Below are positions 10,579 through 20,132 of a DNA stretch of 64,000 bases, piece after piece (within the stretch, counting starts at the first letter, position 1; each line of letters opens with the position of its first letter). The notes under the pieces are model-generated. The model was not told where the DNA came from. It made no database searches and saw nothing but the letters and a program-made list of their open reading frames with translations. Position numbers and translations under genes: made by a program. The DNA comes from JAHECE01 sp963780675. Its GTDB lineage: Bacteria > Actinomycetota > Actinomycetes > Actinomycetales > JAHECE01. Location: contig CAWACR010000008.1 in assembly GCA_963780675.1 (NCBI GenBank), forward strand, positions 1-64,000. The letters run 5' to 3'.

Positions 10579-12941
10579 CTATTCCTGGCCGAACCTCCGC
10601 GGCAACGTGGCCTCGGAGGCGGACCGGAGGATGCTCAGCGGGATCGTCGCGTGGCCGACGAGGGTCAGGCTGGGACCTTCGTCGGCCTCGCCGCCCTCAC
10701 CCGGCTCGGCGCTGTCGTCGGTCACGCCGAGGCGCAGGTAGGGGAAGCCCCGCGCCACGCAGGAGTCCACGAACCGCACCTCTTCGCTCCGCGGCACGGC
10801 GACCAGGGCACGGGCCCCGGACTCAGCGAAGAGCGCGGTGGCGACGTCGATCTCCTCGCGACCGCACAGCTCCTCGAGCGACACGCGGGCGCCGACGCCG
10901 AAGCGCAGGCACGCGTCGACGAGCGCCTGGGCGAGGCCACCGGTGGAGAGGTCGTGCGCGGCGTCGACCAGGCCGTCCCGCGAGGCCTGCACGAGGATCT
11001 CCGCCAGCGTGCGCTCCGCGGCGAGGTCCACGCGCGGCGGACGTCCCCCGAGGTGGTGGTGGACGACGTCGGCCCACGCCGAGCCCGTCGAGCTCGGTCC
11101 GCGTGGCCCCGAGCAGGTAGATGGCCTGGCCCGGCTCGGTCCAGCCCGACGGTGAGACGCGGGCGACGTCGTCGAGCACGCCGAGGACGCCGACCACCGG
11201 GGTGGGGTTGATGGAGGAGTCGATGCGCCCGGGTGCGCCCGTGCCGTTGTAGAGCGAGACGTTGCCGCCGGTCACGGGGACGCCGAGGACCTTGCAGGCG
11301 TCGGCCAGGCCGCGTGATCGCCTCGGACCAGCTGCCACATCGCGTCCGGGTCCTCGGGGGAGCCGAAGTTGAGGCAGTCGGTGACGGCGAGCGGTCGCGC
11401 GCCCGACGGTGGCGACGTTGCGGTAGGCCTCGGCGAGCGCCTGCTGGGCCCCGGTGTACGGGTCGAGCTTGCTGTAGCGGCCGTTGGCGTCGCGTGGCGA
11501 TGGCGACCCCGAGCCCGGTCGCCTCGTCCACGCGGATCACGCCGGCGTCGTCGGGCTGCGCGAGGGCGGTGTTGCCCTGGACGTAGCGGTCGTACTGGTC
11601 GGTGATCCAGCCTTCGCGGCGAGGTTCGGCGAGGCGACCAGGCGCCAGGACCTGCTCGCGGATCTCCTCGGGCGAGGTGGCGGCGAGGCAGGCGCTCGGC
11701 GTCGTCGGCGTTGAGGCCGTCCATGCCAGGCCGGGCGCGCGTACGGGCGGTCGTAGACGGGGCCGTCGTGCGCCACGGTGCGCGGGTCGACGTCGACGAT
11801 CCGCTCGCCGTGGTGGTCGATGATCAGGCGGCCGGTGTCGGTGACCTCGCCGATCACGGCGGTCTCGACGTCCCACTTGCCCGTGATCGCGAGGAACGCC
11901 TCGAGCTTCTCGGGGGCGACGATCGCCATCATGCGCTCCTGCGACTCCGACATGAGGATCTCGTCGGGCGTGAGCGTGGGGTCGCGCAGCAGGACCTTCT
12001 CGAGGTCCACGACGCATGCCGCCGTCGCCGTTGGAGGCGAGCTCGCGACGTGGCGCAGGAGATGCCGGCGGCGCCGAGGTCCTGGATGCCCTCGACCACG
12101 TCGCGCGGCGAAGAGCTCGAGGCAGCACTCGATGAGCACCTTCTCCATGAAGGGGTCGCCCACCTGGACGCTCGGGCGCTTGGTGGGCTCGCCGTCGTCG
12201 AAGGTCTCGGAGGCGAGGATGGAGGCGCCGCCGATGCCGTCGCCGCCGGTGCGGGCGCCGAACAGGACCACCTTGTTGCCCACGCCCTCGGCGTTGGCGA
12301 GGTGGATGTCCTCGTGCCGCAGCACGCCGACGCACAGGGCGTTGACGAGCGGGTTGCCCTGGTAGCAGGGGTCGAAGTCCACCTCGCCGCCGATGTTCGG
12401 CAGGCCGAGGCAGTTGCCGTAGCCGCCGACGCCGGCGACGACGCCGTGCACGACGCGCGCGGTGTCGGGGTGGTCGATGTCGCCGAAGCGCAGCTGGTCC
12501 ATGACGGCGACCGGGCGGGCGCCCATCGAGATGATGTCGCGGACGATGCCGCCGACGCCGGTCGCGGCGCCCTGGTACGGCTCGACGTAACTCGGGTGGT
12601 TGTGCGACTCGACCTTGAAGGTGACCGCCCAGCCGTCGCCGATGTCGACGACGCCGGCGTTCTCGCCCGATGCCGACCATGAGGTGCTCGCGCATCGCGT
12701 CCGTGATCTTCTCGCCGAACTGGCGCAGGTGGATCTTGGACGACTTGTAGGAGCAGTGCTCGCGACCACATCACCGAGTACATGGCGAGCTCGGCGGCGG
12801 TGGGGCGGCGGCCGAGGATCGTCGCGGATCTCCGCGTACTCGTCGTCCTTGAGGCCGAGCTCGCGCGTAGGGCAGCGCCACCTCGGGGGTGGCGGCGGCG
12901 TGCTCGACGGTGTCGACGTGGTCGTCGGGGGAGACGGTCAT
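10579..12941 (-). pseudogene. purL: phosphoribosylformylglycinamidine synthase subunit PurL, about 15 frameshifts
   Basis: PurL (small-type, partner of PurS and PurQ, both at 23-24 kb) converts FGAR to FGAM with ATP and PurQ-derived ammonia. Ordered conserved blocks are MYSVMW, GENAGVVDIGDGWAVTFKVES, YQGAATGVGGIVRD, GYGNCLGLPNIGGEV, QVGDPFMEKVLIECC, SNGDGGM, ITDQYDRYVQGNTA, GVPVTGGNVSLYNG and AAHDLSTGGLAQAL. Between about 11,090 and 12,860 the frame shifts every 50-250 bases; nearly all shifts fit one added base (typical observed strings CGCGAG, CGCGAC, GGGCG), with one likely deletion near 11,612. The C-terminal 150 residues are clean. Length without indels is about 780 residues, normal. If real, it would be a null allele; local sequencing error is more likely. 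Confidence 0.93.
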
Positions 12942-13026
12942 TCAGATCCCAACCTCGGGCCGGACTGTGGGGCCGGACGATGCGGTCCCCAGGCTACCGG
13001 GGTGGGGCGGAGCGTTCGGCGCGCCG

Positions 13027-13902
13027 TCAGGTCAGGGCGCGCACGGACGTCACACCGACGACGAGCGCGAGGACGATCAGCATCCCCGCGAACGCCCGCG
13101 TGAGGGCCCGGGCGGGCAGGCGCCCCGACAGGCGCGCGCCCACGAGGACGCCGACGACGGCGCTCGCGGCGAAGGGGACGACCAGCCCCCAGTCGAGCGC
13201 GGGTGAGACCGCGAGCCGACCGAGGAGGGCGGTCGCCGAGTTGATCGTGATCACGACGAGGGACGTCCCCACGGCGATCGACATCGGGACGTCCAGGAGC
13301 AGGACGAGCATGGGGACGACGACGAACCCCCCGCCGACGCCGAAGAGCCCGGTCAGCAGGCCGACGCCCGAGGCGCCCAGGGCCAGGCGGGCTGCGGAGG
13401 CCAGGAGGAGGCGGATCGCGCCGACCCCGGCGGCCGCGGCGACCACGCGGGGCGTGACGTCGTCGGGCGCCGCCTCCTCGTGAGGCGCCGCGACCTCACT
13501 GGGCTCGACGACCTCGCCGGGGGTGAGCGACTCGACCGACCCGGACGCGCGGGCGAGCATCGCCCAGGCCGCCCCGAGCAGGAGGACCGCGAAGCCGAGC
13601 AGCAGCACCTGGGGGTTCAGCCCCACGGCCACGTGCGAGCCGATCCACGACCCCGCGACGCCGAGGATCCCGAAGACGATGCCGTCCTTCCACCGCACCC
13701 GCCCCGCCCGGCCGTGGGCGACGACGCCGGCCGCGGAGGCGAGTCCGACGATGACGAGGGAGGTGGTGGTCGCCGTCGTCGGGTCCTGCCCGAGGAGGTA
13801 GACGAGCGCGGGGACGCTGAGGATCGACCCGCCCGCCCCGAGGACGCCCATCACCAGGCCGATGACCAGGCCCAGGGGAAGCGCGGACCAGACGAGGCTC
13901 AC
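13027..13902 (-). CDS. TauE/SafE family membrane transporter
   Basis: A 291-residue integral membrane protein of the sulfite exporter TauE/SafE (DUF81) family. The N-terminal signature GLVMGVLGAGGSILSVPALVYLLG and its internal duplicate LLTGLFGVGGGFVVVPMLVLLL (split by a charged, Glu/Pro-rich loop near 125-155) are clear, with about eight hydrophobic helices. Members move sulfite, sulfoacetate or other small organic anions; the substrate here is unknown. The GTG start at 13902 is probable. It stands alone between purL and the acyl-CoA oxidase, on the minus strand. Confidence 0.9.
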   Translation of the reverse strand: MSLVWSALPLGLVIGLVMGVLGAGGSILSVPALVYLLGQDPTTATTTSLVIVGLASAAGVVAHGRAGRVRWKDGIVFGILGVAGSWIGSHVAVGLNPQVLLLGFAVLLLGAAWAMLARASGSVESLTPGEVVEPSEVAAPHEEAAPDDVTPRVVAAAAGVGAIRLLLASAARLALGASGVGLLTGLFGVGGGFVVVPMLVLLLDVPMSIAVGTSLVVITINSATALLGRLAVSPALDWGLVVPFAASAVVGVLVGARLSGRLPARALTRAFAGMLIVLALVVGVTSVRALT

Positions 13903-13929
13903 CCCGCGACGCTACCGGCGCTCGGGGCC

Positions 13930-15888
13930 TCAGCCGGCCGGAGGCGGCGCGGCGATCGGGGCCCTCAGGTGCTCCGGGCCGAACCCGAAGGCGTCCACGA
14001 GGTCCTGCGCGTGGGGGCGCAGCCGGGTCAGCAGCCGGTCGACGGCGGCCGTCACCGCCCGGGCCCGCCCGGCGGAGAGGCGCCCGTTCGCCAGGTACCA
14101 GGTGAGGTTGCGCTCGATGAGGGTGAGCCCGAACAGGTCGCGGAGCCAGGTGAGGACCTGCCGGGTGTCCGGGTCCTCCACGCGGCCGATCGCCGTCGTG
14201 AACGCGTCCCACGCCAGCGCCTCGCCGTGCGCCCGCGCGGCGGCGACGAGGGCGTGCTGGCGGGCGTTGAGCATGACGGCGGCGCGGTCGGCCGGGACCT
14301 TCGTGACCAGGCGCAACGCGCCCGCCAGCTCCTCCACCATGGCATCGACGCGGTCGTGGATCAGGTCGGCCTGGGTCTCGGGCGCGCGCAGGTGCACGGC
14401 GGCCCGGCGCACCGATCCGGAGTCGGCGAGCGTCTGCGTGAAGCGGCGCAGGGGCGTGCGGTACAGCGCGGCGTCGGCGACGCGCCCGACGGCGTACCGC
14501 GCCAGCCCCGTGGCGTCGGTCCGCGCGAGGCCCCGCGCGTAGTCCGTGAGCAGGCGCTTGGCCACGAGCTGCAGGAGCACCGTGTTGTCGCCCTCGAAGG
14601 TCACGTAGACGTCGAGGTCCGCGCGCAGCCCCACGAGCCGGTTCTCGGCGAGGAAGCCCGCCCCGCCGCACGCCTCCCGCGCGGCCTGGACGACGTCGAG
14701 CGCATGCCACGTGGACAACGGCTTGAAGGCGGCGGCGAGAGTCTCGAGGTCCTCGCGGGCGCCGTCGTCGTCCCGCTCCCCCGAGAACACCGCGTGGAAC
14801 AGCTCGAGCAGGCCCTCGTGGGCGAGGTGCTGCGCGTACGTCTCCGCGAGCCGGGGCAGGAGCCGGCGCTGGTGCTCCTGGTAGTCGAGGAGGAGCACCT
14901 CCTCGCCCGGCACCGGCCCCGTGAACTGCCGCCGCCGGTTCGCATAGGTCACGGCGATCGCGAGCGCGACCTCCCCCGCCCGCACCGCCGCGCCGTCGAG
15001 CGACACGCGCCCCTGCACCAGCGTGCCGAGCATCGTGAAGAACCGCCGGCCCGGGCCGGCGATCGGTGAGGTGTACGTCCCGTCCGGGGACACGTCGCCG
15101 TACCGGTTCAGCAGGTTCGCCCGCGGGACGCGCACGTGGTCGAAGTGCAGACGCCCGTTGTCGACGCCGTTGAGCCCGCCCTTGGGTCCGTCGTCCTCGC
15201 CGCCGATACCCGGCAGGAAGGGGAAGGGAGCGCCGTCGGGCACCTCGGCGCTCGTGTCCCGCAGCGGCACGTAGAAGGCATGGACGCCGTGGCACTCGGT
15301 ACCCGCGCCCCCGGGCGCGGGGGTGTGGAGCTGCGCGAAGACGACGGCGGCCGTCCCGTGCAGCGCCGCGTTGCCGACGTAGTCCTTCCACGCAGCCCGG
15401 TGCGGGGTGTGGAGGTCGAAGTCCCCGGTCGTGGCGTCGTAGGTGGCGGTCGTGGCGATGCTCGCGACGTCCGAGCCGTGCCCGGTCTCCGTCATCGCGA
15501 AGCAGCCCGGGACCTCGAGCGACATGATGGCGGGCAGGAGGCGCTCGTGATGCTCCGCGGTGCCGAGGTGCAGCACGGCCGCCCCGAAGAGCCCCCACTG
15601 GACCCCCGCCTTGACCTGGATCGACGGGTCACCGAGGAAGAGCTCCTCGAAGCCCGCCACGTTCCCGCCCGGGTCACCGGCGCCGCCGAGCTCGACCGGG
15701 TAGGCGCGGTGGACGCCGCCGTCCCGGGCCAGGATGCGGAGCTGGTCGAGCACGCGGGCGCGGTGCTCCGGGATCGACAGGCCGTCGACGCGCTGCATCC
15801 GCTCGTCGGTGAGGAGGTCCCGGGTCTGCGCCCGGATACCGGCCCATCGCCCACCGAGGAGGGCGGCCAGGACCTCGCGGTCGATCAT
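13930..15888 (-). CDS. acyl-CoA oxidase/dehydrogenase (ACOX-like)
   Basis: A 652-residue flavoprotein of the acyl-CoA oxidase type, which introduces the 2,3-double bond in acyl-CoA. The FAD/substrate region GCFAMTETGHGSDVASIATTA (about 135-156) is the hallmark, followed by NANRRRQF-like TYANRRRQF and, near 415-440, CGGAGFLAENRL and VTFEGDNTVLLQLVAKRLL, characteristic of ACOX rather than short acyl-CoA dehydrogenases. The length also fits ACOX. The ATG at 15888 overlaps the TetR stop codon (ATGA), so the two are co-translated even though the frame stays open further upstream. With thiolase and FabG on the other side of the TetR gene it forms a beta-oxidation unit. Confidence 0.92.
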   Translation of the reverse strand: MIDREVLAALLGGRWAGIRAQTRDLLTDERMQRVDGLSIPEHRARVLDQLRILARDGGVHRAYPVELGGAGDPGGNVAGFEELFLGDPSIQVKAGVQWGLFGAAVLHLGTAEHHERLLPAIMSLEVPGCFAMTETGHGSDVASIATTATYDATTGDFDLHTPHRAAWKDYVGNAALHGTAAVVFAQLHTPAPGGAGTECHGVHAFYVPLRDTSAEVPDGAPFPFLPGIGGEDDGPKGGLNGVDNGRLHFDHVRVPRANLLNRYGDVSPDGTYTSPIAGPGRRFFTMLGTLVQGRVSLDGAAVRAGEVALAIAVTYANRRRQFTGPVPGEEVLLLDYQEHQRRLLPRLAETYAQHLAHEGLLELFHAVFSGERDDDGAREDLETLAAAFKPLSTWHALDVVQAAREACGGAGFLAENRLVGLRADLDVYVTFEGDNTVLLQLVAKRLLTDYARGLARTDATGLARYAVGRVADAALYRTPLRRFTQTLADSGSVRRAAVHLRAPETQADLIHDRVDAMVEELAGALRLVTKVPADRAAVMLNARQHALVAAARAHGEALAWDAFTTAIGRVEDPDTRQVLTWLRDLFGLTLIERNLTWYLANGRLSAGRARAVTAAVDRLLTRLRPHAQDLVDAFGFGPEHLRAPIAAPPPAG

Positions 15889-16598
15889 CCTGCGGCCCCT
15901 GCCGGCCCAGACGCGACGGCCGCCCCCGACCACAGCCACGTGGTGATCCGGTCCGCGAGGGCGTCGCGGTCGTCGGGGACCCCGCCACCCGCGTTCGCGA
16001 GCCACCACTCCCCCACGGAGTGGACGAAGCCGACGACGCCGGCCGCCCACAGGTCCGCCGTCGCCGGATCGGCGTCGACCTCGACGAGGAGGCGGCTCAG
16101 CGGCTCGGCGACCGCCCCGGCCGCCAGGGCCGTGAAGCCCGGGCGCGGGCGGGCAGGGCCTTCGCCGATCGCCGCGGTGACGAACGCGTACACGTGAGGC
16201 GAGTGCTCGATGATCTCCAGGTACGCCGACGTCATCGCGTGCAGGCGGTCGCGCGGGCTCCCCGAGCCGGCCCCGGCGTCCGCGAGCGCGACGCGCACCG
16301 CCTCGAGCACGAGCTCCCCGACGGCGACCTGGAGGCCCGCCTTGTCGGTGAAGTAGCGGTAGAGGATGGACTTCGAGGTACCGAGGTGGGTGGCGATCTC
16401 CTCCATCGACAGCCCGGCCCCGTGGTGGTGGACCACCTTCCGGACCTCCCAGGCGAGGTCGTGCCGGCGCTCGACCCGGTGGCCGTCCCAGCGGCTGGCG
16501 CGCCCGTCGACCCGGCGCTCGCCTCCCGAGGCCGCGCCGCTCACGACTCCGCCTCCCGAGGCCCCGGCACCCGTCGGACCGTCTGTGACCTGGCTCAC
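15885..16598 (-). CDS. TetR/AcrR family transcriptional regulator
   Basis: A 237-residue repressor-like protein. After a Gly/Ala-rich N-terminal tail of about 45 residues comes a TetR DNA-binding domain with the characteristic helix-turn-helix MEEIATHLGTSKSILYRYFTDKAGL near residues 71-95, then an all-helical ligand domain. It is divergent from the thiolase-FabG pair and translationally coupled to the acyl-CoA oxidase, so it likely controls fatty-acid degradation with an acyl-CoA ligand; this is inference from context. The palindrome at 16604-16616 lies just upstream of its start and is a plausible operator. Confidence 0.9.
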   Translation of the reverse strand: MSQVTDGPTGAGASGGGVVSGAASGGERRVDGRASRWDGHRVERRHDLAWEVRKVVHHHGAGLSMEEIATHLGTSKSILYRYFTDKAGLQVAVGELVLEAVRVALADAGAGSGSPRDRLHAMTSAYLEIIEHSPHVYAFVTAAIGEGPARPRPGFTALAAGAVAEPLSRLLVEVDADPATADLWAAGVVGFVHSVGEWWLANAGGGVPDDRDALADRITTWLWSGAAVASGPAGAAG

Positions 16599-16603
16599 AA
16601 CGT

Positions 16604-16616
16604 CGAGAGTATCTCG
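16604..16616. promoter_or_regulatory. candidate TetR operator
   Basis: CGAGA-GTA-TCTCG is a perfect 5-bp inverted repeat around a 3-base spacer in the 59-base gap between the divergent TetR and thiolase genes. Its position would let one bound dimer act on both promoters. Assignment as the operator is inference from position and symmetry. Confidence 0.45.
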
Positions 16617-16657
16617 TACGCTGGGTAGCGGACACGGCGCCGAGGAGAGGAGTCGCG

Positions 16658-18016
16658 GTGACGAACAGACCCCGCGCCGTCGCTGTCGTCGGCGCCAACC
16701 GCATCCCCTTCGGGCGGGCCGGCGGCGCGTACGCGGGTGCGAGCAACCTCGACATGCTCACGGCCGCGCTCGACGGGCTGGTGGCCCGCTTCGGCCTGCA
16801 GGGCGAGCGCCTGGGCGAGGTGAGCGCGGGCGCCGTCCTCAAGCACCCGCGGGACTTCAACCTCACCCGGGAGGCCGTGCTCGGCTCCGCCCTCGACCCG
16901 CACACCCCGGCCTACGACGTCCAGCGCGCCTGCGCGACGGGGCTCGAGGCCGCCTGGGGGATCGCGAACAAGATCGCGCTCGGGCAGGTCGAGGCCGGCG
17001 TCGCGGGCGGCGTGGACTCCTCCTCCGACGCCCCCGTGGTCGTCACCGACCGCCTCCGGGCGGCCCTCATGAGCCTCCACCGCGCCCGGAACGCCCGCCA
17101 GCGCGCCATCACCCTGGCGTCGCTGCGGCCGCGAGACCTGGCCCCCGTCCCGCCGTCGACCGCCGAGCGCCGCACCGGCCTGTCCATGGGCGAGAGCCAG
17201 GCCCTGACGACGGCGCAGTGGGGCATCACGCGCGAGGCGCAGGACGCGCTCGCCCTGGCCAGCCACCAGCGCCTCGCCGCCGCGTACGCGGGCGGCCTCT
17301 TCGACGACCTCCTCACCCCCTATCGCGGACTCACCCGCGACGAACCCCTGCGCCTCGACACCTCGCTCGAGCGGCTCGCGGCCCTGCCCGTGGTGTTCGG
17401 CAACGGCGGCGCCGAGGGCGAGCACGGGAAGGCCGAGGGCGGGGGCGGTCCCGGCGGCGAGCCCGACGACGGCGCCCGCGTCGGCACCGGCACCATGACC
17501 GCAGGCAACTCCACGCCCCTGTCCGACGGTGCCTCCACCGTCCTGCTGGCCTCGGACGCCTGGGCCCGCGGGCGCGGCCTGCCCGTGCTCGCGCACGTCG
17601 TCGACGTCGAGGCCGCCGCCGTCGACTACGTGCGCGGCGACGAGGGCCTCCTCATGGCCGGCGCCTATGCCGTCCCCCGCCTCCTCGCCCGGCGGGGGGA
17701 GCGCCTGGAGGACTTCGCGTTCGTCGAGATCCACGAGGCCTTCGCCGCCACCGTGCTCACCACCCTCGCGGCCTGGGCGGACGAGGACTTCTGCCGCACG
17801 CGCGTGGGCGTCGACGGCGCGCTCGGCCGGGTCGACCCGGACCGCCTCAACGTGGCGGGGTCCTCCCTCGCCACGGGCCACCCGTTCGCGGCGACCGGCG
17901 GCCGGATCCTCGGCACCCTCGCCGCCCTCCTCGCCCGGCGCGGCGAGGGCCGCGGGCTGATCTCGGTGTGCGCCGCGGGCGGTCAGGCCGTCGCGATGAT
18001 CCTGGAGGCGGCCTGA
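16658..18016 (+). CDS. thiolase (acetyl-CoA C-acyltransferase, FadI/FadA-like)
   Basis: A 452-residue thiolase that would cleave 3-ketoacyl-CoA to acetyl-CoA and a shortened acyl-CoA. The acylated Cys lies in QRACATGLEAA (about residue 91), the His motif is EIHEAFAATV (about 360), GSSLATGHPFAATGGR is near 401-416 and the second catalytic Cys is in SVCAAGGQAVA (about 437). The length and the inserted loop make it resemble FadI. The GTG start is preceded by GGAGTCGC. The FabG gene starts one base after its stop. A Gly/Glu-rich insert at about 255-275 is unusual but in frame. Confidence 0.93.
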   Translation: MTNRPRAVAVVGANRIPFGRAGGAYAGASNLDMLTAALDGLVARFGLQGERLGEVSAGAVLKHPRDFNLTREAVLGSALDPHTPAYDVQRACATGLEAAWGIANKIALGQVEAGVAGGVDSSSDAPVVVTDRLRAALMSLHRARNARQRAITLASLRPRDLAPVPPSTAERRTGLSMGESQALTTAQWGITREAQDALALASHQRLAAAYAGGLFDDLLTPYRGLTRDEPLRLDTSLERLAALPVVFGNGGAEGEHGKAEGGGGPGGEPDDGARVGTGTMTAGNSTPLSDGASTVLLASDAWARGRGLPVLAHVVDVEAAAVDYVRGDEGLLMAGAYAVPRLLARRGERLEDFAFVEIHEAFAATVLTTLAAWADEDFCRTRVGVDGALGRVDPDRLNVAGSSLATGHPFAATGGRILGTLAALLARRGEGRGLISVCAAGGQAVAMILEAA

Positions 18017-18017
18017 C

Positions 18018-19397
18018 ATGGGCGACCGCTACGTCGACCTCGTCAACAGCGGAGCCACGAGGACGCTCGCGAAGGCCCTCGGCCTCCCCCGTCCCGCCGT
18101 CCTGCGGCGCACGGACCCGGCCTCGGTCGACGTCCCCCTCGCCGTCGGACCGGTCGTCGTGCTCGGCGGCGGCTCCCACAGGGGCGACGACGACGGCGCC
18201 CGGCCGGCCGTCGAGGCCCTCGTCGCCACCCTCGCGTCCTGGGGCGTGGAGGCCCTCCGGGCGGCGCCGCCGGCGACCACGCTGGGCGCCGTCGTCCTCG
18301 TCCTCACCGACATCGACGACCCGGAGGATCTGACGGCCCCCGCGCTCGCCCTGGCCGGCGCGCTGCAGGGCCTGGCGCCCGGCGGGCGCGTCGTCACGAT
18401 CTCGCGACCTGTCTCCCCCGGGAACACCCCACGGCTCGCCGCCGCCCGGCAGGCCGTGGACGCGTTCGCCCGCTCGGTGGCGAAGGAGCTGCGCTTCGGC
18501 GCCACGGGGAACGGGATCCTGCTCGCCGACGGCGTCGAGGTGGACGCGCCGAGCACGCTCGGCGCCCTGCGATTCTTCCTCTCCGCCCGCTCCGCGTTCG
18601 TCTCCGGCCAGCTGCTCACCGTCGGCACCGGCGCCGGCGTGACCCCCGCGGCCTGGGCGCGCCCGCTGGAGGGCCGGGTCGCCGTCGTCACCGGCGCGGC
18701 GCGGGGGATCGGGGCGGCGATCGCCCGGGTCCTGGCGCGCGACGGCGCCCGCGTGGTCGGGGTCGACGTCCCCGCGGCGGGCGAGGCGCTCGCGGCGCTG
18801 GCGAACGAGGTCGGCGGCATGGCGGTGCAGCTCGACGTCTCGGCCGGCGATGCCGGCGCCCGCCTGATCGACCACGTCCTGCCGCGCTTCGGCCGCCTCG
18901 ACGCTGTGGTGCACAACGCGGGGATCACCCGGGACCGGCTGCTGGTCCACATGACGAGGCCGATGTGGGACCCGGTGCTCGCCGTCAACCTCGTCGCGCA
19001 GCTGCGGATCAACGAGGCGCTGCTCGCGGCGGGCGCGCTGGGGCCGGGATCGCGCCTCGTCTCGCTCGCCTCGACGAGCGGGATCTCCGGGAACCGCGGG
19101 CAGACCAACTACGCCGCCACCAAGGGAGGCGTGATCGGGATGACGCGCGCGCTCGCACCCGTGCTCGCCGAGCGAGGCGGGACGGCGAACGCCGTGGCGC
19201 CCGGCTTCATCGAGACGGAGATGACGGCGCGGATGCCGGTCGTGGCGCGCGAGACCGCCCGGCGGCTGAACACCCTGCGCCAAGGGGGCCTGCCCGTGGA
19301 CGTCGCCGAGGCGATCGCCTTCCTCGTGTCCCCGCAGGCGGGCGGGATCAACGGGCAGCTGCTGCGGGTGTGCGGTCAGAACCTCATCGGGGCGTGA
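18018..19397 (+). CDS. 3-oxoacyl-ACP reductase, high-molecular-weight FabG (SDR)
   Basis: A 459-residue short-chain dehydrogenase with an extra N-terminal domain of about 210 residues, matching the HMW FabG (FabG4) group of Actinobacteria. The catalytic domain shows VVTGAARGIGAAIARVL near residue 224 for NAD(P) binding, HNAGITRD near 299, the Ser region SLASTSGISG near 350 and the catalytic YAATK near 365. The N-terminal half keeps a degenerate Rossmann-like fold without the glycine motif. It would reduce or oxidise 3-oxo/3-hydroxyacyl thioesters beside the thiolase. Its last 14 bases overlap the convergent FMN reductase gene. Confidence 0.92.
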   Translation: MGDRYVDLVNSGATRTLAKALGLPRPAVLRRTDPASVDVPLAVGPVVVLGGGSHRGDDDGARPAVEALVATLASWGVEALRAAPPATTLGAVVLVLTDIDDPEDLTAPALALAGALQGLAPGGRVVTISRPVSPGNTPRLAAARQAVDAFARSVAKELRFGATGNGILLADGVEVDAPSTLGALRFFLSARSAFVSGQLLTVGTGAGVTPAAWARPLEGRVAVVTGAARGIGAAIARVLARDGARVVGVDVPAAGEALAALANEVGGMAVQLDVSAGDAGARLIDHVLPRFGRLDAVVHNAGITRDRLLVHMTRPMWDPVLAVNLVAQLRINEALLAAGALGPGSRLVSLASTSGISGNRGQTNYAATKGGVIGMTRALAPVLAERGGTANAVAPGFIETEMTARMPVVARETARRLNTLRQGGLPVDVAEAIAFLVSPQAGGINGQLLRVCGQNLIGA

Positions 19398-19992
19398 GGG
19401 GCGGGTTCCGCGACTCGCGGAGGGCGCGCGTGCCGAGTTCCGTTCGCGCGAGGTCGTCGAGCAGGCGGACGACGGACCGCGCCGAGGCGGGCGGCGGCAC
19501 GAACGCGCCCTCGGCGTCGAACACCTCGCGCGTGCGCAGCGCGACGCCGGGCCCCACGGGGAGCATGCCGAGCGCGAGAAGGACGGGCTTGAGCTGCTGG
19601 AGCGAGCGCGTGCCGGCGGCGACCCCGCCGTAGGAGACGAGCCCCACGGGCTTGTCGCGCCACTCCCAGTAGAGGAAGTCGAGGGCGTTCTTCAGCGGCG
19701 CGGGATAGCCGTGGTTGTACTCCGGGGTGACGAGGACGACGACGTCCGCGGCCTCGACGACTGCGCTCCACTCCTTCGTGTGCCGGTGGACGTACCGGCG
19801 GTCGCTGGGCTCGTCCGGCTCGTCGAGGAACGGGAGGGCGAGTTCCGCCAGGTCCACCGGGCGCACGTCGAAGGCGCCGTGCTCGCGGGCCTGATCCGTG
19901 ACCCAGGCGCCGACCGCGCCGCCCCGGCGGACGGGTCGGGTGCTGGCGGTGATCACGAGGAGGGTGGGACGCGCCGGGGTGCCGATCGACAT
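19384..19992 (-). CDS. NADPH-dependent FMN reductase family protein
   Basis: A 202-residue flavodoxin-fold protein of the NAD(P)H-dependent FMN reductase/azoreductase family. It shows the N-terminal ITASTRPVRRGGAVGAWV phosphate-binding loop (about 13-30) and the signature TPEYNHGYPAPLKNALDFLYWEW (about 90-112) that contacts the flavin. The ATG at 19992 was chosen because the family begins a few residues before the ITAS motif; the frame stays open further upstream across a tandem repeat. It is convergent with fabG and ends inside it. It probably supplies reduced flavin or reduces quinones; the partner is unknown. Confidence 0.9.
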   Translation of the reverse strand: MSIGTPARPTLLVITASTRPVRRGGAVGAWVTDQAREHGAFDVRPVDLAELALPFLDEPDEPSDRRYVHRHTKEWSAVVEAADVVVLVTPEYNHGYPAPLKNALDFLYWEWRDKPVGLVSYGGVAAGTRSLQQLKPVLLALGMLPVGPGVALRTREVFDAEGAFVPPPASARSVVRLLDDLARTELGTRALRESRNPPLTPR

Positions 19993-20002
19993 GTGCCCGA
20001 CC

Positions 20003-20077
20003 GTACCCGCCGGTTCCGTACCGGCCGGTTCCGTACCGGCCGGTTCGATACCGGCCGGTTCGGTACCCGGCGGCTCC
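20003..20077. repeat. 15-bp tandem repeat, five copies
   Basis: Five head-to-tail copies of a 15-base unit, consensus GTACCGGCCGGTTCC, start at 20003, 20018, 20033, 20048 and 20063; each unit contains the palindrome ACCGGCCGGT. They lie between the divergent starts of the FMN reductase and the DinB gene, so they may serve as an operator array or influence both promoters. The inner three copies are nearly identical, the outer two more diverged. Confidence 0.85.
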
Positions 20078-20119
20078 GGAGCCGCCGTCGAGCGCCCTCC
20101 GCCGCACGGTGATCGGGCG

Positions 20120-20125
20120 TAGTTT
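20120..20125 (+). promoter_or_regulatory. leaderless -10 element of the DinB gene
   Basis: TAGTTT fits the actinobacterial -10 form TAnnnT and lies seven bases before the ATG at 20133. No ribosome binding site is visible, so the transcript probably begins at or next to the start codon. Confidence 0.5.
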
Positions 20126-20132
20126 GGTGCCC

